A stretch of DNA of 64,000 bases from Pseudisothecium myosuroides (taxonomy: Eukaryota > Streptophyta > Bryopsida > Hypnales > Lembophyllaceae): NCBI GenBank assembly GCA_951799445.1, contig OX637287.1, positions 50,001,724 to 50,065,723 on the forward strand. Direction: 5' to 3'. Both the position numbers and the translations under genes were made by a program. Shown here in pieces: positions 37,540 to 48,424 of this stretch. Below the pieces are notes generated by a model. It had not been told where the DNA came from and did not search any database. It worked only from the letters and a program-made list of their open reading frames with translations. Within the stretch, counting starts at the first letter, position 1. Each line of letters begins with the position of its first letter.

Positions 37540-39423
37540 GGTAGTCTTTGGCTTTGTTTTGAATTTTTTCCGAGCTCACCGCTTATTGAGAAAATATTAC
37601 AATTTTTGATGATCTAAACTCCCTCTTTCCCTTCCTCCTTTCTTTCTTTTTTCCCCTCTCTTCTACACTAGCACTATTCCACCTAAGCTTTTATGAGTCT
37701 TACACTATGGTTTCAAACTACGAGAAGGGTTTAAATGTTCTTCCTACCCTCTTATGCAACTTTGCTTTGTGTCATCCTAATCCTCCTCCCAACGGTTGCA
37801 AGGAGTTCTTCTAGATTTCCTACCTAATCTCCTAGCTAGGCACTATTCATCGTCTCTCTCCTTTCCACTCCTATAACACATCCTTCTCCCTAATTTCCTT
37901 CCATTGTGTGTAGGTGTGAGTGGTGATGCAGGTAGGATCGGATGTTTTGTGCAGGTGGCGCGTGGAGTGGCAGCTTCTATTTCTCCCCCCCTTTCTCTTG
38001 TGTTTTTGAAGTTCCAAGTTGAGTTTTTTCCTCTCCCCAACTGGATTCCAAAATTTCAGACTTTAAAAGATCAAAAAATAAAAAAAAAGGGTGGTTGGGG
38101 CCCCGCAGGGCATCGTCCCGTTTAGTTCTCGAAATCCAGAAATTTAGTTCAGTTAGCCAAGCCGACTAGCCCGATGGCTGATGTTCAGTTCAGTCAAACA
38201 GACTAGCCCGATGCTGATGTTCAGCTCAGTCAAGCTGACTGCCCGATGTATGCTAGCTGTATGGCTGGCTGCCGGCTGGTCTGGTATGCCGGTTCGGTAT
38301 GACTGGCTGTATGCTGGCCGGTATGCTGGCCCGGTATGTTGGCTGTATGCTGGTCCGGGGTACTAGCTGCCCTTCCCAAAAAATCCACACAACTGGGTTC
38401 TCTTAGGGGAACCCACTAACACAAACTTAAATTGGATTTTTAGTAGGGGGTTAGGGCCAGGATCGAAGCTTCGCCGTCCGGGGAGTTAGGCCCCAAATTT
38501 TTAGAACGGACACCTAAGCTAAGTGTTACGGGATGGTCACTCTCTTCCTGGAAACTCGTGACCAATCTTGGAAGCTAAACTCTGGACTTTTCCAAGAAGG
38601 TCTTGGAAACTAGACTTTGGAATCTAAGGCTATGGAGGTTCAAGGCTCCGCCGTAAAATTGGTTTTAATACCAACTCTAAGACTTGTGCCGCTCCGGGGT
38701 TCAAAGCTCCGCCGTCTAAGACTATTTTAACACACACTATAGGACTTGACGTGGTCACTAGTTCAAAGCTTCGCCGCCGTAGGGGGGTTCATACAACAAG
38801 GGGAATATTAGAAGAAGGTAGAAAAGACAAACGTAAGGAACACACGTGACAAAGCCAAAGCTTTGCCGTCCCGAGGGGGGGTCCACGTAACAAGGGGAAT
38901 ATTAGAAGAAGGTAGAAAAAACAGACTTGAGAAACACATGTGACAAAGCCAAAGCTTCGCCGTCCTGAGGGGGGGTCCACACAACAAGGGGAGTATTAGA
39001 AGAGGATGAGAACACACAAGTGAGGAAAAACAACACGGTTAGGACACGTAAAGACACACAACTTCACAAGCTAAAGGCCCCCCAAAGCGGCATCGCCAAG
39101 GTACGGTGGGGGGTGACTTTAGAATTAGGACAAGACACCAAAAGACTCCTAAACTCACAAGTTAGATCACAAAGGAACTACAAGAGAGAAACGAGGACTC
39201 TTAACTCGTAACAAAGGTATAACAACGTATGAAAAGTACACAAGGCAAGATAGAAGGACCCCCTAAGGACCTTCAAAGCTTGAAATCTAGCAACAATGGA
39301 GCAAAAAGTGCTCCAAAAACACTGTAGAGGTTTTTGGCTTCAAACGCCAAAATATCCAAAACAAATTGGACCCACAGACCCAAACAAAAGTGAGGGGGTG
39401 TTTTAGAGAGAGAAATGGGGCCC

Positions 39424-39430
39424 TTATATA
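39424..39430 (-). promoter_or_regulatory. TATA box of LTR unit 2
   Basis: TATATAAGGGC on the - strand, followed by a CTCTCTCTAAAAC start-site region shared with units 1, 3 and 4. Confidence 0.7.
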
Positions 39431-41012
39431 GGTTTCCCAAGGGCTCACCCCTCTCTCTAAAGCTCTAAGGTAACTTTATCAACGGGGATTTTCATCCTCA
39501 TCCTCAAAGATTTTCATCCTACATCCTAAATTTCTACTTCTACCATCTATGCTGGACCAACATCCTAACTTTTGGAGATTAGTTCCAATTGCCAAACAAA
39601 TTGCGCCGTTGCATCCAGATCGCCGTGTTTAGTCCTAGATCCCTCTACCCCCCGTACCGAGGCCAAAAACCCATCGTAGGCTAATTTAGTTTTAAAACCA
39701 AATCGTGATAAAATCCTAGATCTTGGGGGTCTCCTATTTTGAGAAATGTGAATAGCCTAGGATCTCCGGTAGGTGTGAGAGAGTTGGGAAGGACTTTTGG
39801 TTGACTTTGTTTTGCCATCGTATGGGCCCGGGATGCCGATCAACGTGGCGGGGACCCCGCCACGTGGTTAATTCCCGAAGAATCTCGCCGGTTCGGGTAC
39901 TTGCCGCTATCGGAATGTCATGAAACTTCACGGAGCGCATTATTAACATAAAACAAGCTAGTCTAATTTTTAGTGAGATTTTATTGTAACCTGGGTAATT
40001 TCCATGAAATTCCCGTTGGAGGTTAGGAGGGTTGACCACCCGGAAAAGGTTCTTCTGCAAGTCGGAAGATGCCGGGATTTTTCACGTGACCTCTCAGAGA
40101 GTCGCATGAAAGACGTGTGGGTGTGTTTCCGTACCTGGCACAATTGATCAATGGAGATTTAAAACTGGCCATCTCCTTGAATTAGCGACGGTGCGGGAAT
40201 CTTCTGCAGGTGGAGGAATCTTGGCGAACCAATTTCGCCGTTGGACTCCTGGCATGGGATTCACCCTCGAACACCATCCTTGGGCTGTAGATTCCTCCAC
40301 GGGCCCGGTCTTGCGTGAGTGGCTCCTGCATGCTAATAATCAGGATTTCGAGAATTCGTCGATCTAATGGGGAATTCTAAATCTAACTCTAGGACCCAAC
40401 CTAGTGGCCTCGCTGTGGATCCCTCGGACCGACCTAGCCATGAATCGCCACATTCATGGTGGGATTTAGCCCTTTTGGGGCTGTGTGACTCGAATCCTCC
40501 AAATCTAACCTTTTCGTTATTTCTATACTATTTTTAGGTAAGGTTTGGGGGATTCTAAGTAAAAACACAAATCTAGACCAAATACTATAATGGGTATGAC
40601 ACAACCCTATTTCGGTTCTACACTCTTTTTATGGGTTTTTCTATACTTTTATCAACTTTAAATTGCAAATTTTCAAAAAAATAATTCTACGAGTCCCAAG
40701 TGACAAATTGGGAGCTCACAAGTTCCAATTAAAAAAGCGCCATTTTTTTATTGTTGTTTTGTATCCATCCGTCCGTTTTATTTCACTTTTGGTTGTTAAC
40801 CTTTAAACGATGCGGAGGACGTCTGGGTATAAGCACACTACACGGGAATAGAGTTGGCAAATTGGAGTCCATATAATGTGGGAAGCCTTGGGTGTAAAGT
40901 GTGAGTTAAGAGGCTGTAAAAAGATACTTAAAGCACCCTGACACGCAATTACTAGCATCCAACATGGCAGTGGGGTCGCAGTGGAGTTTGAGTTTGCGGT
41001 TTAAGCGCCAGG

Positions 41013-41867
41013 TTGCTCCATGCGCAGCGCTGTCACTGCAAGGGTTCTTGTTGCAACGTGACGTTACTATTTGGAATGTTCATGTATTTTTTTTTGGAGT
41101 TGTACTCATGGCGCAACGTTTGTGTTGATTTCGGTATTACATGCGGGCCTGCTGGGCAACTTGTGAAAATTGAAGGTTTAGGGCCACGTGAAGCTGGATA
41201 CGCACTACCTTTGTATAGAGAGGTACCCGAGTTGTTTGAGAGGAATGATTGTCGGCCGTATAGCAAAGCAGACTTTGCCCAGAAATACAAACTTTATAGT
41301 AGTGGCCTCAATTCTAAACAAATTAGGGTGCCTCGTGATTGCACAAATGAGGAAGTTGTCGAGTTATTTGGTAAGCCTTCTAACAAGAACGGCTACACCT
41401 ATTCAAACTGTAGAGACGAGACTTTGATAGCAAAAGTAGAGAACTTGTGGATGATCCTCCATCAGAGAAAGTTAGTGCTATCGATTAGGACCATTTCTCA
41501 GGCCATGGCGCGTGGCTTTGCGATTGAGGATTTGAAGAAGAAAAAACTAAACTGGGCCGCATATGGCGAGTGGACCAATGCGGATCAGTTTCGGTATAGG
41601 CAGAAAGGTTCAAAGGGCGGCAACGGCGGAGAATGCGAGGGTTTACGGTTCTTCGAAGGTCTGGATGGCAACGGTGAGCCAGTGATGGTCTGTGCGGAGC
41701 TTGATTCACGGATGGATGAGCTCGATTTGTATAAGGACCACGTTGACGAGTTGCTCAAGCAAGCGGAGCTTGGCCTTCAGGGTCGTTGCAAGAATGACCT
41801 TCCGTTTTTGTTCCACTTTGGCTGTTTTCACCTAGTACTCCCAATACTACAAGCTTTTTGCATATGA
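41013..41867 (+). pseudogene. Fragment 1 of an unrecognised gene split by LTR unit 3
   Basis: A long open frame. The protein-like part begins around CVDFGITCGPAGQ (41,118) and runs to about LQGRCKNDLPF (41,808). It is mixed alpha/beta in composition and includes GREAG-type turns, RPYSKADFAQKYKLY, a Gly-rich loop (GSKGGNGGECEG) and an acidic helix (MDELDLYKDHVDELL). I recognise no family. The start is unclear: codons before 41,118 are low-quality and may be intron. It ends as it enters the dispersed repeat at 41,870. Fragments 2 (42,515) and 3 (57,751) are on the same strand and may be later exons of the same gene. Confidence 0.5.
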
Positions 41868-41869
41868 AT

Positions 41870-42510
41870 TTTTTAAAATAAAATAAAATAAGCATAATTA
41901 GTATAACATTTGAAATAGCATATCACCAAAATTTCAGACCTAAAAAAAATCAAGATAAAAAGTTATTCACAAAAACGTGTGAGCTGAGATTTTGAAGAGA
42001 ATACATAGTTTGACGTTTTAATTTGTAAAAAATAGGAAATTTTTTTTTCAAAGAAACTAAAAATTGGCCATTTGGAAAGACTTTATTTTAAAGAGATTTC
42101 ACCAAAAAAATTATCTTGAAACCATCTTCAACATTCAGAATTGCTCGCGCAAGGGAGCCTTCTTTACATGGACGTAGAGGACATAAAATATAATATTTTT
42201 TAATGCCCCTTGGTAGGAACATGACTTCATACTATGGAAATATACCATATGAATTTCAGTTCCAAATCATTAAATTTGGGGACTCCATAGTACTAAAACT
42301 CCTTAAAACTCAAAACGTGACATATTAGTTTAAATGATTTTTAAATATAAAATGATTTTTGAATTTTTAAAAAAAATATGAGATATGATTAAACTCAAGA
42401 GAGGAATCTCCAATAAAAATTTCAAATTCATGCGAGTCATGCTGCAAAAGTTATAGCAAAAGGAAGCATCCACTTTCATTTTGTGACAATGTTTCAGTAC
42501 CGGTCATTCT
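41870..42510. repeat. Dispersed noncoding repeat, copy A
   Basis: It matches 63,370-64,000 over about 600 bp. Landmarks are GTTTTAATTTGTAAAAAATA, TTTCACCAAAAAAATTATCTT, GTAGAGGACATAAAATA, CTCCAATAAAAATTTCAA and CAAAAGTTATAGC. The first 160 bp also match 25,408-25,570. It lies between fragments 1 and 2 of the unrecognised gene, so it may be intronic. No ends, inverted repeats or target duplication were found. Confidence 0.75.
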
Positions 42511-42514
42511 TGCA

Positions 42515-42837
42515 ATGACCCTTCATCAAAAATTGAAAGAGAGGAACGAGATCTCATTGATAAATGTCCTAGCGCAGAAGCAAATGAAAGACCAAGCGAA
42601 CCTAGTTTCAGAAGCGGAGGGTAAACTTCAAGTTCTCCTTAATTTGCTTGCGAAAAAAAAACAAGAATTGAATGGAGTGGAATCTGAGGATTTGTGCGGT
42701 GGTGATTTGGCGCACATTCAGACTAACATGAAAGTCCACTAGATGGTTGTGAACGCATTTAAAACCCTAGCCGATGAAGGTGTTTCCAAAAGCAAAGCAG
42801 CGCCGGAGAGAATTGACGACACAGGCACACAGTAGAG
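42515..42837 (+). pseudogene. Fragment 2 of the split gene (coiled-coil segment)
   Basis: From the ATG the frame reads about 75 residues rich in Lys, Glu, Gln and Leu (KLKERNEISLINVLAQKQMK, LLAKKKQELNG), a probable coiled coil. A TAG at 42,740-42,742 follows. The same frame continues as MVVNAFKTLADEG..APERIDDTGTQ to the edge of LTR unit 3. The downstream continuation lies beyond the LTR at 57,751 but is offset by one base in frame, so the gene had decayed or was already spliced there. Confidence 0.5.
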
Positions 42838-44143
42838 TGTGGGCGCTAGATTACTCACCTTTGATAATAAAGTGAACACCGACCAGGTTCTATGCTTTTA
42901 TTCACTTTTGTAATATATGGGGGTGTTGTAAGCGCGGTCCACTGTGCCTTCCAAGCAATGGATCTTTTTTGCTAACGTTTCCTAAGTGTCGTGGATGGGC
43001 AAAAGAAATGACTAGAGATGCATGTGATAACTTCCAAGCGAACTGCAGTGATCAGGGGTGATAGTGACTTAATGTGAAATTTTAACTCCCTGACTATCTA
43101 TCCTATGTCTAGGGTTGACTAGGTAGTCGGCGTCATTTCTAACGTCTCTAACTACGTGGAATGGGAACCCATATGTTCCTTCCATGAACCCCTAAGACTA
43201 TCTTTGGTTTTTAATGCTTCACCGTGAAATTCTAATTCCAAAGACTAACCCTAACTTTTAACTTCTACTCTAAATTTTAACTTCCAATGTAACTCTAGAT
43301 TTTTACTTCTTTGACTTAATTCTAAATATGAACCTCCAAATTTGACGTTATACTTTGATTTTTGACTTCTAGGTTTTTACTTCGAAACTACTCTAGAGTT
43401 TACCCTCTAAATTTGACTCTATGTTTTGACTTTTTACCCTCAGTTTTTACTCCTAAATTAACTCTGGAATTTATCCTCGAAGTTTAACTCTATCTTTTGA
43501 CCTTTGACTCTAGGTTTTTACTTCTAAAACTAACTCTAAAATTTACCCTCCAAAGTCAGCTCTAGACTTTTTGACTTTTAACTCTACGTTTTTACTTCTA
43601 AAATTAATTCCAATTTTTAATTTCTAGATTTGACTCTACGTTTTCACTTCCAACCCTAGATTTTCTACTTCTAGAAACTAACTCTAAAAGTTAACTTCGA
43701 CTTCTAATTTTTACTTCTACTTTGAGCTTTGATTTTACTATCTAATTTTTACTCTAACTTTAAATTTCTAACTTCAAGATTTAACTCCTAATTCTAACTC
43801 GGGTATCTACTTCCTAATTTGATTTTTACTCTACTTCCTAAATTTACTCTAAAATCTCTACTTTTACTTCCTACTTTTTTACTTGGATTTTTGACTCCTA
43901 AATTAACTCTACACTTTCACCTTCAACTACCCTAGCCTCGAGAATTTAACCCCTAGACTAAGTTTTGAAACTAACTCTAACTTTTTACTCCCCTAGAGTT
44001 AATTCTAGATTTTGACCTTAGAATTTTTACTTCTACAATTAACTTTAATTTGACTCTAGTTTTAACCACCAATTAATCCCTACTTCAATCCTAAATTCTC
44101 CTTCTACTCTAATTTCCTAAGCTCCGTTGTCCTATTGTGGATT

Positions 44144-45545
44144 TGTACACAGTGTAAAAACATATTATAATATGTTTTATTGAGTAGCTTCAAGGTGATG
44201 TCGTTTCGAGAGGTGTATGATATCTATATAAGAGGACGATTTTGCCTTAGAGCTTCATTGAATTCCAGTAGTGGTTTTTGTTTCCTATTTTAGATTTAAA
44301 ATGTTGAACTGGAGGGTTTTTTCTGAGATGAAGAGCTTCAACTGGAGGCTGAATTTGAACTTTCATTGTCACAACTGTCGGATTTCCACAGCCTCAACCG
44401 GAGGCTGAATTTGAACTTTCATTGTTTACAATGAAAATTGAAGAGGACGTGAAATTTTTTGTTAGCTTTCCATAAAGCTATCATTCGTTGTATTTGAAGC
44501 ATGTATGAGTGATTTATGAGTGTGGAAGTATAAGAGGGTTTGCTGCCTTCAATTTTTAAGATTGAAACTTTGAGTGACCATAACAAATGAACAGAGTGTT
44601 AGTTTGAGTTGAAATTTGGAGAGGATGTGGAGATTTTTGTTAGCTTTTCATAAAATTATCATTCGTTGTATTTGAAGCATGTATGAATGATTTATGAGTG
44701 TGGAAGTGAAGGAGGGTCTGATGCCTTTAAACTTTGAGGCCGAAACTTTGAGTGGCCATAAAATAAGGATAGAGTGTTAGTTTGAATTGAGTTTTAGAAG
44801 AAAAGTGAAGATTTGTGTAAGCTTTCCAAAAAGCTATTACACATCTCATTTGAGTTTATAGAGTAGCTGTAGCATCACACCAAAGTTTGGTCAAGGAGAA
44901 GGAATTGAAGTTGGAGGAGATTTGAAGAGATTTGAAGAAACCAAGACTTGAAGACAAGAAGATTGAAGATTCGTGTGTTGTGACTTGTGGCTTGTTTTTC
45001 CTAGCCGGTTTTGGAGGCTCGTTGTGTTTTTTATTGTTATTCCTAGCCGATTTTGGAGGCTTATTGTTCTCATTTTTTTTGTACTATAAACATTGTTGCG
45101 GGCTATGTGAGTATCCAATAATAGTCCCGTTTTACATTTGTAGCAACGAAGTGGGATTGATCACCTACAGGGTCGATCTTCTATGTTGTTCCCACTGGTG
45201 AAAGGTGCTTCCTGGTCACCATGGGTTTGAAGTTTAGGAACCAATCTTTCGGACAATCAGTTTGTGGTTTGGCTGTCCCGTTTTACCCGTCCGAGGCCTT
45301 GTTTCTTATTACACACCTTTACCTTTGGCCCTATAGAGCCACCGCTTGATAGGATGGTTGGAGATTGGATGAAGATTCAAGTTTGAAGACTTGAAGACCA
45401 AGTGAAGATTCGAGTTTGAAGACTTTGAAAATCGAGTGAAGATTTGAGTTTTGAGATTCTCCATCTACAATCATCAACTTGCAGCCAGACACCCTGTGTG
45501 TTCCCTAAGCACGCTCCTCTCTACCCGACACCGTCTATGGTTCCC
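44144..45545. mobile_element. Insertion within LTR unit 3, possible solo LTR of another family
   Basis: This DNA is absent from LTR units 1, 2 and 4 at the equivalent place (37,230 in unit 2). It starts near TGTACACAGTGTAAAAACAT and contains a TATATAAGAGG box near 44,235. Next comes a tandem block of about 178 bp in three copies, with AGCTTTCCATAAAGCTATC at about 44,464, 44,641 and 44,819. Toward the end are a palindromic TCTTCAAACTTGAATC theme and pyrimidine-rich text. A TG..CA boundary (near 45,529) is possible, but I found no clean target duplication, so the ends are approximate. Confidence 0.45.
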
Positions 45546-45792
45546 TTTGAATGAAATTTCAATCAAATTCCTCTGTCCTACCTCCTACTGTTTAATTTAT
45601 CCTAACACGGTCAATTTAAAGCCAAATCCTAAGTGTAATATATTTTCGGAAACCCCTATCCTTAATCTATAGACTTTTGAATCTAAACTTCTAATTCATG
45701 ATAATTTTGGCTTGCTTATGTGGATTAAAGACTAATTAAGACAATTACCAGTTAATTAAGAAGAAACAATCGGGATTAGTTTAATGATCCAC

Positions 45793-45855
45793 CTCGTTAC
45801 TGTTGGTGTTGAAAATGACGTCGTCTCCGTCCACGTGCACATCCTCATGCTCCAT
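45793..45855 (-). CDS. LTR-encoded leader exon, copy in unit 3
   Basis: Starts MEHEDVHVDGDDVI and keeps the length of 21 codons. The donor has decayed to GAG|GTGGAT, and the frame stops three codons later as in the other copies. Confidence 0.45.
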
Positions 45856-47822
45856 GATAATCCGTTCTTTTGTTTGATTTTTTTCAAGCTCACCGCTTAT
45901 TTTTAGAAAATATTACACCCGTGCGATCTAAATTCCTTCTTTCCCGTCCTCCTTTCTTTTCTTTCTTCCTCTCTCCTTCTACACTAGTACTATTCCACCT
46001 AAGCTTTTATGGAGCCTTACATTATGGTCTCAAACTCCAAGGAGGTTTTAATGTTTTTCCTACCTTCTTACACAACTTTGTCTTTGTATCATCCTAATCC
46101 TTCTCTCAACGGTCACCACAAATTCCCAAGGTTTCTCCCTAAAGCCTACCTAGCCTAGGTCACTATTTATCGTCTCTCTTACTTCTTCTCCTATTTCATC
46201 CTATTTTCCTCTACTCCTCCTCTATTGTGTGTAGAGTGAGTTTTCGTTGGTGAGAGTGAGACTTCCTTGTGTGCAGGTACGGTGGTGCTCCGCTCTTTTC
46301 TTCCTCCTCCCTTTTGTTTTTTTAGACCTAAATCCTATTCCAACCTCAGCTTAGCAATAGGTTAGCCCACATCCTTTGTTTCTTTTTGATTTTGTTTTGG
46401 TTTAAGAAGATTAAAAAATCCCCCAAAAAGGTCCAAACGGGAGGAGCCCGAGCTGCTGGAGCTCCAATTGGTGTATCATCGAGCCAAGCCTAGCCTCCCA
46501 GCTAGCTGGCTGGCTGGGAGGTCGGGAAGTTTAATTTTTTTTTATATTTTTTTATATTTTTATTTTTTTCTAAACTGGTTCGCGGTTCTGAACTGGTCCC
46601 ACTTGTTCTGAACTGGTCCTAGACTGGATTTTTGCTAAGCTAAAAAAGACTAGATTTTTGCTATAAGCTAATAAAAGATTGGATTTTTGTTATAAGCTAA
46701 TAAAAGACTGGATTTTTGCTAGAAACTAAAGAAAAGACTTGGGGACAATAAAGCTTGAGGAAAGTAAAACTTTGGGGAGCACTAAACTCACTAAAACTTT
46801 GGGGAACAACTAAACTCACTAAAACTTAGGGAACAACTAAACTCACTAAATGCAATGTAAACCTACATATCTTGGAAGCTAAACTTTGGATGTTTCCACA
46901 AAGGTCCTGGAAACTAGACTTTGAAACTAAACACCTAGGAGGTTCAAAGCTTCGCCGCTAAGTTGGTTTTAACACCAGCTTTGGGATTTGGGGGCACTCC
47001 GGGGGTTCAAAGCTCCACCGCCTAAACTTTTAACACACACTTTAGGACTTTCGACCTTGTCACAAGTTCAAAGCTTCGCCGTTTCCAAGGGAAGTCCACA
47101 CAATGAGAGAGACTTTAAAAGGGGGAAAAGACAAAATTTTTAAAGAAAATACATATAGTGTCAAAGCTTTGTCGTCCCGGAGGGGGGTCCATTCAACAAG
47201 GAGAATGTTAGAAGAAAGTTTGAACTAAATTTAGAAAACATACACAAAAGAGGTTCAAGGCTTTGCCGTCCCGGTGGAGGGTCCACTTAACAAGGAGAAG
47301 ATTAGAAGAAAATTTGAGACAAACTTAGAAAACATGCACAAAGAGGGTTCAAAGCTTCGCCGTCCCAGAGGGGGGTTCACTCAACAAGGAGAAGGTTAGA
47401 AGAGGGTGGAAGAAAAAATATAAGGAGAGAACACACGAGTTAAGACCACGTGACAACACAAAGCTCACACACTAAAGGCCCCCAAAGCAGCATCGTCAAA
47501 GTACGGTGGGGGTGACTTTAGGATTAGTGTAAGACACCAAAAGACTCCTAAAACTTCACAAGTTAGCTCACAAAACTCACAAGAGAGAGAGAGACTCTCT
47601 ATTTACAACAAGGTACCAAAAACTACATCAAAGAGTACACAAAGCAAGGTAGAAGGATCCCCAAGGACCTTCAAAGCTTGAAACAAAGCAACAATGGAGC
47701 CAAAAGTGTTCCGAAAACACCGTAAAGGTTTTTGGTTTCAAATGCCAAAATATCCAAAATAACTTGGACCCATGGACCCAAAACAAGAATTGGAGGTGTT
47801 CTAGAGAGAGAAATGGAGCCCT

Positions 47823-47829
47823 TATATAG
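47823..47829 (-). promoter_or_regulatory. TATA box of LTR unit 3
   Basis: TATATAAGGGC on the - strand, the same context as in the other units. The DNA transposon now separates it from the first 1.1 kb of its U3 region. Confidence 0.65.
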
Positions 47830-47995
47830 GTTTTCATTTTTCAAGGGCCCACCCCTCCCTCTAGAGTTTTAAGGTAACCTTATCAACTTGGATTTTCATC
47901 CTCATCCTCAAAGATTTTCATCCTAATCCCTAAAAATCTACTTCTACCATCTATCCAACATCCTAACTTTTGGAGATTAATTCCAATCGTTGAAC

Positions 47996-48028
47996 CATTA
48001 GGAGCAAAATCGACCCTCTGTAAGGCCT
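47996..48028 (+). repeat. Left terminal inverted repeat of the CATTAG transposon
   Basis: CATTAGGAGCAAAATCGACC followed by CTCTGTAAGGCC. It pairs with the right end. The junction with LTR unit 3 (..CGTTGAAC|CATTAGG) falls where similarity to LTR units 2 and 4 stops. Confidence 0.78.
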
Positions 48029-48230
48029 CCGGTTTTGGTACTTGCCCATCATGTATTTGCACGCTGCCCAAAGCCCTTAAGTGCATGTGCCTTGCTGGGC
48101 GATGATCGCCCATTGCTGAACGTACACAGGGTCGAGACCAATGAGAATGCAGCGCAGGCAAAGGACGCTGGCCGTTTTTTGTCGCTCCAAAGCGGGAACT
48201 CCGGCGTGGCAAGGGTTTGGTACGCTTTTT

Positions 48231-48348
48231 GAGCGTCTGAACTACTTGTCCAATTTCTCAACGTTTGAGCTGCTTCACTTCGAGCGTCTGAGCGGCCTGA
48301 TTTTGTTGAGTGTCTGAACGGTAAATTAGAGGTTCAACATCTGAGCGG
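48231..48348 (+). repeat. Five subterminal repeats upstream of the + strand transposon gene
   Basis: Five variants of GAGCGTCTGAACGG lie within 120 bp: GAGCGTCTGAAC (48,231), AACGTTTGAGC (48,260), GAGCGTCTGAGCGG (48,282), GAGTGTCTGAACGG (48,308) and AACATCTGAGCGG (48,336). They sit just before the gene start at 48,425. Such clusters near transposon ends are often protein-binding sites, so they could bind the transposase or the partner protein. I see no matching cluster at the right end, where a different AGTTGCCCG motif recurs. Confidence 0.6.
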
Positions 48349-48424
48349 TGAGTTAGCGTTGCATTTTTTAATTTTTATTTCTCTTTCTTTTCTCTTTCAT
48401 TGTGAAAACAAGTTATTTGGCACC

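Larger units (their letters stand above)
35966..40720 (-). mobile_element. Giant LTR family, unit 2 (solo LTR)
   Basis: On the - strand it runs from TGTGAGCTCCCAATTTGTCA (40,720) to GCCCACA (35,966), 4,755 bp. It contains the TATA box (39,424-39,430), CGGCAAAGCTTTG-type repeats (about 38,470-38,975), the leader mini-ORF (37,539-37,477) and the degenerate array (about 36,310-37,200). The flanks are GGTCC and AGTTC, with no target duplication. It is tail-to-tail with unit 1 and in the same orientation as unit 3. The 2.1 kb between units 2 and 3 holds no primer-binding site or retroviral gene, so the two do not form one element. Confidence 0.82.

Noticed and set aside
35966..47995. Units 2 and 3 as the two LTRs of a single retrotransposon
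   Set aside because: They have the same orientation, but the 2.1 kb between them has no primer-binding site, polypurine tract or gag-pol, and the outer flanks (GGTCC and CAGAG) are not a target duplication.
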